Positions 5,466 to 6,353 of a DNA stretch of 6,353 nucleotides are shown here, in pieces (positions within the stretch are counted from its first letter, which is position 1; each line of letters starts with the position of its first letter). A program made the translations under genes and the position numbers. This stretch comes from Pseudomonadota bacterium (GTDB lineage: Bacteria; Pseudomonadota; Alphaproteobacteria; Rhizobiales; Methylopilaceae), in contig JAEWEX010000088.1 of NCBI GenBank assembly GCA_023389135.1, forward strand, positions 1 through 6,353, written 5' to 3'. Under the pieces are notes generated by a model, which saw only the letters and a program-made list of their open reading frames with translations, was not told where the DNA came from and did not search any database.

Positions 5466-5763
5466 CCGACATCAGAATAGCCTTAGCTAAGTAGCGGGCC
5501 TCGAAAATCGACATGCCCTCCTGATATTCCAAAGCTGCCACGGCTCCCGCCTCGATTATCTCAGGAGTGATCTTGATCTCGTATTCATTGCCAGCTTGTC
5601 CCGACTGCTTTACCGAATCGCTAACTGGTGCGTCAAGTATATAGTTAGGAGAATTGTCCTGTTCGTGGCTGCGGGAACGCACGCCGAACTGTTCGACTGA
5701 AGCGGCCGGCACGCGACCGCCGCCCCCGATCCTCTCATCCGCGCCTCTACCCTTGCCCGCCAT
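5416..5763 (-). CDS. Small hypothetical protein, ITPEIIEAG type, chimeric composition
   Basis: This is a 115-residue predicted cytoplasmic protein without a known function. The first 25 or so residues are Gly/Arg-rich and encoded by GC-rich codons like the upstream gene. From about residue 30 the codons are AT-richer and the protein becomes a typical compact sequence with YEIKITPEIIEAGAVAALEY followed by a helical EARYLAKAILMSAI stretch. I recall small alphaproteobacterial and phage-associated proteins with a similar ITPEMIEAG segment, none characterised. The ATG (5763-5761) overlaps the stop of the upstream gene as TGATG, so translation is probably coupled; no good Shine-Dalgarno is seen. 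A GTG near 5681 could be an alternative start that would leave out most of the GC-rich part. Its 3' end overlaps the HEPN-like gene by 50 bases. The composition step suggests that a native 5' end was joined to imported DNA. Confidence 0.6.
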   Translation of the reverse strand: MAGKGRGADERIGGGGRVPAASVEQFGVRSRSHEQDNSPNYILDAPVSDSVKQSGQAGNEYEIKITPEIIEAGAVAALEYQEGMSIFEARYLAKAILMSAISERDTQTKTQPGRR

Positions 5764-6353
5764 CACAGCGCCGCGAGGTCTCGCTCCAGCGCCATGAGGG
5801 CGCGCTCTGCGGTGATGGCCTCGCGGTCCGGCAGCTCGATCACCAGCGCCTCCAGCGCGTGGCGGTAGCCCGCCGCGCGTTCCTCCAGAGACCGTTGCAC
5901 CCACTGCACCAGCATGCGGTTCTCCGCGATGCGCGCCATGGCGTCGGCATGGGCGTCGCGGTCGGCGGCCGCCACATGGTCCAGCGCCCGCGCACGCACC
6001 AGGTCGGCCTCCGCGATGCGGTCCGCCAGCATGAAATAGGGCGCGACCAGCGCCCGGTCGGCCTCGATGTCGTCGCGCAGCATGCCGAACGGGGCGGCGC
6101 TGGAGGCGGCGTCCGTACGGGCAAGCCGGCGGGCATAGCCGTCGGGGCGTTCGGGAACCGCGCGGGCGGGCAGGAGCCGCGTCCGGCGCATCTCGTCCAG
6201 CGTCGCCTCGAACATGCCCATTGGCCGGCCGGGCATGGTCAGCGCGCGGGTGCGGTTGCGCAATTCGCGCTCGTCGTCGGTCAGCCGGAAGCCGGAGACC
6301 GGCTCGCCCCGCAGCCGCGCGGCCATGCCGCCGGCATAGGGCAGGGCCGCGTC
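5763..6353 (-). CDS. Conserved-type helical hypothetical protein (5' end outside the window)
   Basis: The frame is open to the right edge (it reads DAALPYAGGMAARLRGEPV at the edge), so the N-terminus is missing; 196 residues are visible. The sequence is rich in Ala, Arg, Glu and Asp and predicted to be almost entirely helical. It includes LTDDERELRNRTRALTMPG near the start of the visible part, a RLARTDAASSAAPFGMLRDDIEADRALVAP-type middle, and an IAENRMLVQWVQRSLEERAAGYRHALEALV-type segment near the end (described by key residues). I recall similar uncharacterised proteins in Rhizobiales but no function. A lipoprotein or exported N-terminus is possible but lies outside the window. Codon use is GC-rich and native-looking. 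Its stop overlaps the start of the next minus-strand gene by one base (TGATG), suggesting a common transcript. The internal ATG at 6326 should not be taken as the start, because coding sequence clearly continues upstream. Confidence 0.75.
   Translation of the reverse strand, partial: DAALPYAGGMAARLRGEPVSGFRLTDDERELRNRTRALTMPGRPMGMFEATLDEMRRTRLLPARAVPERPDGYARRLARTDAASSAAPFGMLRDDIEADRALVAPYFMLADRIAEADLVRARALDHVAAADRDAHADAMARIAENRMLVQWVQRSLEERAAGYRHALEALVIELPDREAITAERALMALERDLAAL

Noticed and set aside
5482..5491. Perfect palindrome CTTAGCTAAG
   Set aside because: It is only ten bases, lies within codons of the minus-strand gene and has no second copy.

Overview
The window looks like chromosomal DNA of an alphaproteobacterium, most likely from the Hyphomicrobiales (Rhizobiales). 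It has very high GC with strong G/C third positions, a class A penicillin-binding protein of the long rhizobial type, and an intergenic palindrome of a kind I recall from Bradyrhizobium-like genomes. This assignment is inference from protein style, not from a database match.

Left part (1-4130): a YcgN-type cysteine-cluster protein is on the minus strand (89-574). It diverges from a bifunctional peptidoglycan synthase (718-2955, plus strand) with intact glycosyltransferase and transpeptidase motifs. Next come two small membrane-anchored proteins of the DUF1214 and DUF1254 types (3025-3600 and 3597-4130). They are coupled by an ATGA overlap and read in the same direction as the synthase. Together these suggest a cell-envelope block of vertically inherited genes.

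Middle part (about 4131-5700): composition becomes visibly AT-richer and gene density drops. In order it holds a GC hairpin, a dispersed-type palindromic repeat (4228-4264), an apparently non-coding stretch, and a 46-codon basic small ORF (4508-4648). The small ORF has a GTG start preceded by a Shine-Dalgarno sequence complementary to 13 consecutive bases of the consensus 16S rRNA 3' end. A strong hairpin closes over its stop codon. An orphan gene (4788-5465) carrying a HEPN-like Rx4H motif follows. Its 3' end overlaps tail-to-tail by 50 bases with a small minus-strand gene (5416-5763), whose first codons are GC-rich and native-looking while the rest is AT-richer. I read this stretch as an accessory islet inserted into the envelope neighbourhood.

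Right part (5763-6353): a conserved-looking, Ala/Arg/Glu-rich helical protein on the minus strand runs off the window edge. Its stop codon overlaps the start of the 5416-5763 gene (TGATG), so the two are probably one transcription unit.

The most interesting item is the small ORF with the extended Shine-Dalgarno and GTG start. This combination matches what has been described for rreB-type ribosome-regulated small mRNAs in Bradyrhizobiaceae, although this peptide is longer. Second is the HEPN-like gene with its convergently overlapping neighbour.
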